Shown here piece after piece: positions 14,171-14,508 of a stretch of DNA of 14,508 bases; position 1 is the stretch's first letter; the number at the start of each line of letters is the position of its first letter. The translations under genes and the position numbers were made by a program. The notes beneath the pieces are model-generated. The model did no database searches, was not told the origin of the DNA, and saw nothing but the letters and a program-made list of their open reading frames with translations. Origin of the DNA: Candidatus Iainarchaeum sp. (GTDB lineage Archaea > Iainarchaeota > Iainarchaeia > Iainarchaeales > JAAZKV01); the NCBI GenBank assembly GCA_028690725.1, contig JAQVAR010000012.1:1-14508 (forward strand), in the 5' to 3' direction.

Positions 14171-14508
14171 TTATTTGTATGCTTCACTATAAAATTTTGT
14201 TAGTTCTTCTTGGTTTAAATGTTCTGTAAAAAAATTAGCATATTTTTGGAATATTTCTGATAATTCTATTAAACCTTCTTGGAATTCGAATTGGTTTATT
14301 TCTATTTTACTTGGTTTTATAACTTCTATGCTTGTTGGACCATAATAAAACAAGAACTTTATTAATGTTGGAAAATTTTTTAGAGAAAGATTTATTTCTA
14401 GATAAGAAGAAAATAATTCATCTTCTTCTATTGGTTCTGCTTCTTCTATGTCATAAATTGTAAAATCTTTTTCTTTTTCTAATGCTTCTTTTATTTTTTT
14501 AACATGTT
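14171..14508 (-). CDS. Unrecognised protein, C-terminal 112 residues; start lies outside the window
   Basis: The frame is open from the right window edge to the TAA at 14171, so the TTG at 14353 is internal and not the start. The visible part is acidic: KKIKEALEKEKDF, an acidic linker IEEAEPIEEDE, then SLKNFPTLIKFLFYYGPTS, IEVIKPSKIEINQFEF and a helical end with LIELSEIFQKYANFF and LNQEELTKFY. The YGPTSIEVIKPSKI segment is reminiscent of the YGPxxEVLEP signature near the end of WYL-domain proteins, but the match is short and I do not assign the family. No membrane segment is visible. It lies in the same direction as the S-layer gene but is separated from it by a U-tract and the S-layer promoter. 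Confidence 0.7.
   Translation of the reverse strand, partial: HVKKIKEALEKEKDFTIYDIEEAEPIEEDELFSSYLEINLSLKNFPTLIKFLFYYGPTSIEVIKPSKIEINQFEFQEGLIELSEIFQKYANFFTEHLNQEELTKFYSEAYK

Noticed and set aside
14171..14353. Complete 60-aa protein starting at TTG 14353
   Set aside because: The same frame is open upstream to the window edge with coding-like sequence, so this is the end of a longer gene.

Overview
The window is AT-rich, with homopolymeric A and T tracts in nearly every intergenic gap, and its gene content is archaeal: Dph2, an archaeal-type endonuclease IV, an archaeal-type UMP kinase, aRF1, archaeal TruD and an S-layer protein of the Methanococcus-like family. TATA-type boxes sit about 25 nt upstream of several start codons, and the S-layer gene has a GAGGTGA ribosome binding site. 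Together with short genes, low GC and small membrane proteins this suggests a DPANN archaeon (Woesearchaeales/Pacearchaeales-like). That placement is inference; no rRNA gene is present to confirm it.

Layout. 1-1188 (minus): 5' part of a DAACS-family dicarboxylate/amino acid:cation symporter, cut by the window edge. 1189-1359: divergent intergenic region with two 39-bp near-identical direct repeats around a GC-rich, foldable ~50-nt island, possibly an undescribed small RNA. 1360-3172 (plus): dph2 and an endonuclease IV family gene. 3173-4075 (minus): UMP kinase with unusual tails at both ends, meeting the endonuclease gene with no spacer. 4156-6885 (plus): aRF1 interrupted by a 498-aa intein placed directly after the catalytic GGQ tripeptide. 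6940-8214 (plus): truD with a TTG start and GGTGA ribosome binding site. 8263-10955 (minus): a membrane-anchored thioredoxin-fold-like protein overlapping a processive family 2 glycosyltransferase, preceded by a single-span membrane protein. 11232-13832 (minus): S-layer protein with a hairpin plus U-tract terminator and a long leader carrying a strong ribosome binding site. 14171-14508 (minus): C-terminal part of an unrecognised protein.

Functionally, the left and central parts serve translation (diphthamide on EF-2, termination, tRNA pseudouridylation), nucleotide metabolism and base-excision repair. The right part serves the cell surface: glycan polymerisation or export, membrane-anchored proteins, and the S-layer. 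The most striking item is the intein. It carries a LAGLIDADG endonuclease and an extra XRE-type helix-turn-helix, and it splits the only essential class I release factor at its catalytic motif, so termination depends on protein splicing.
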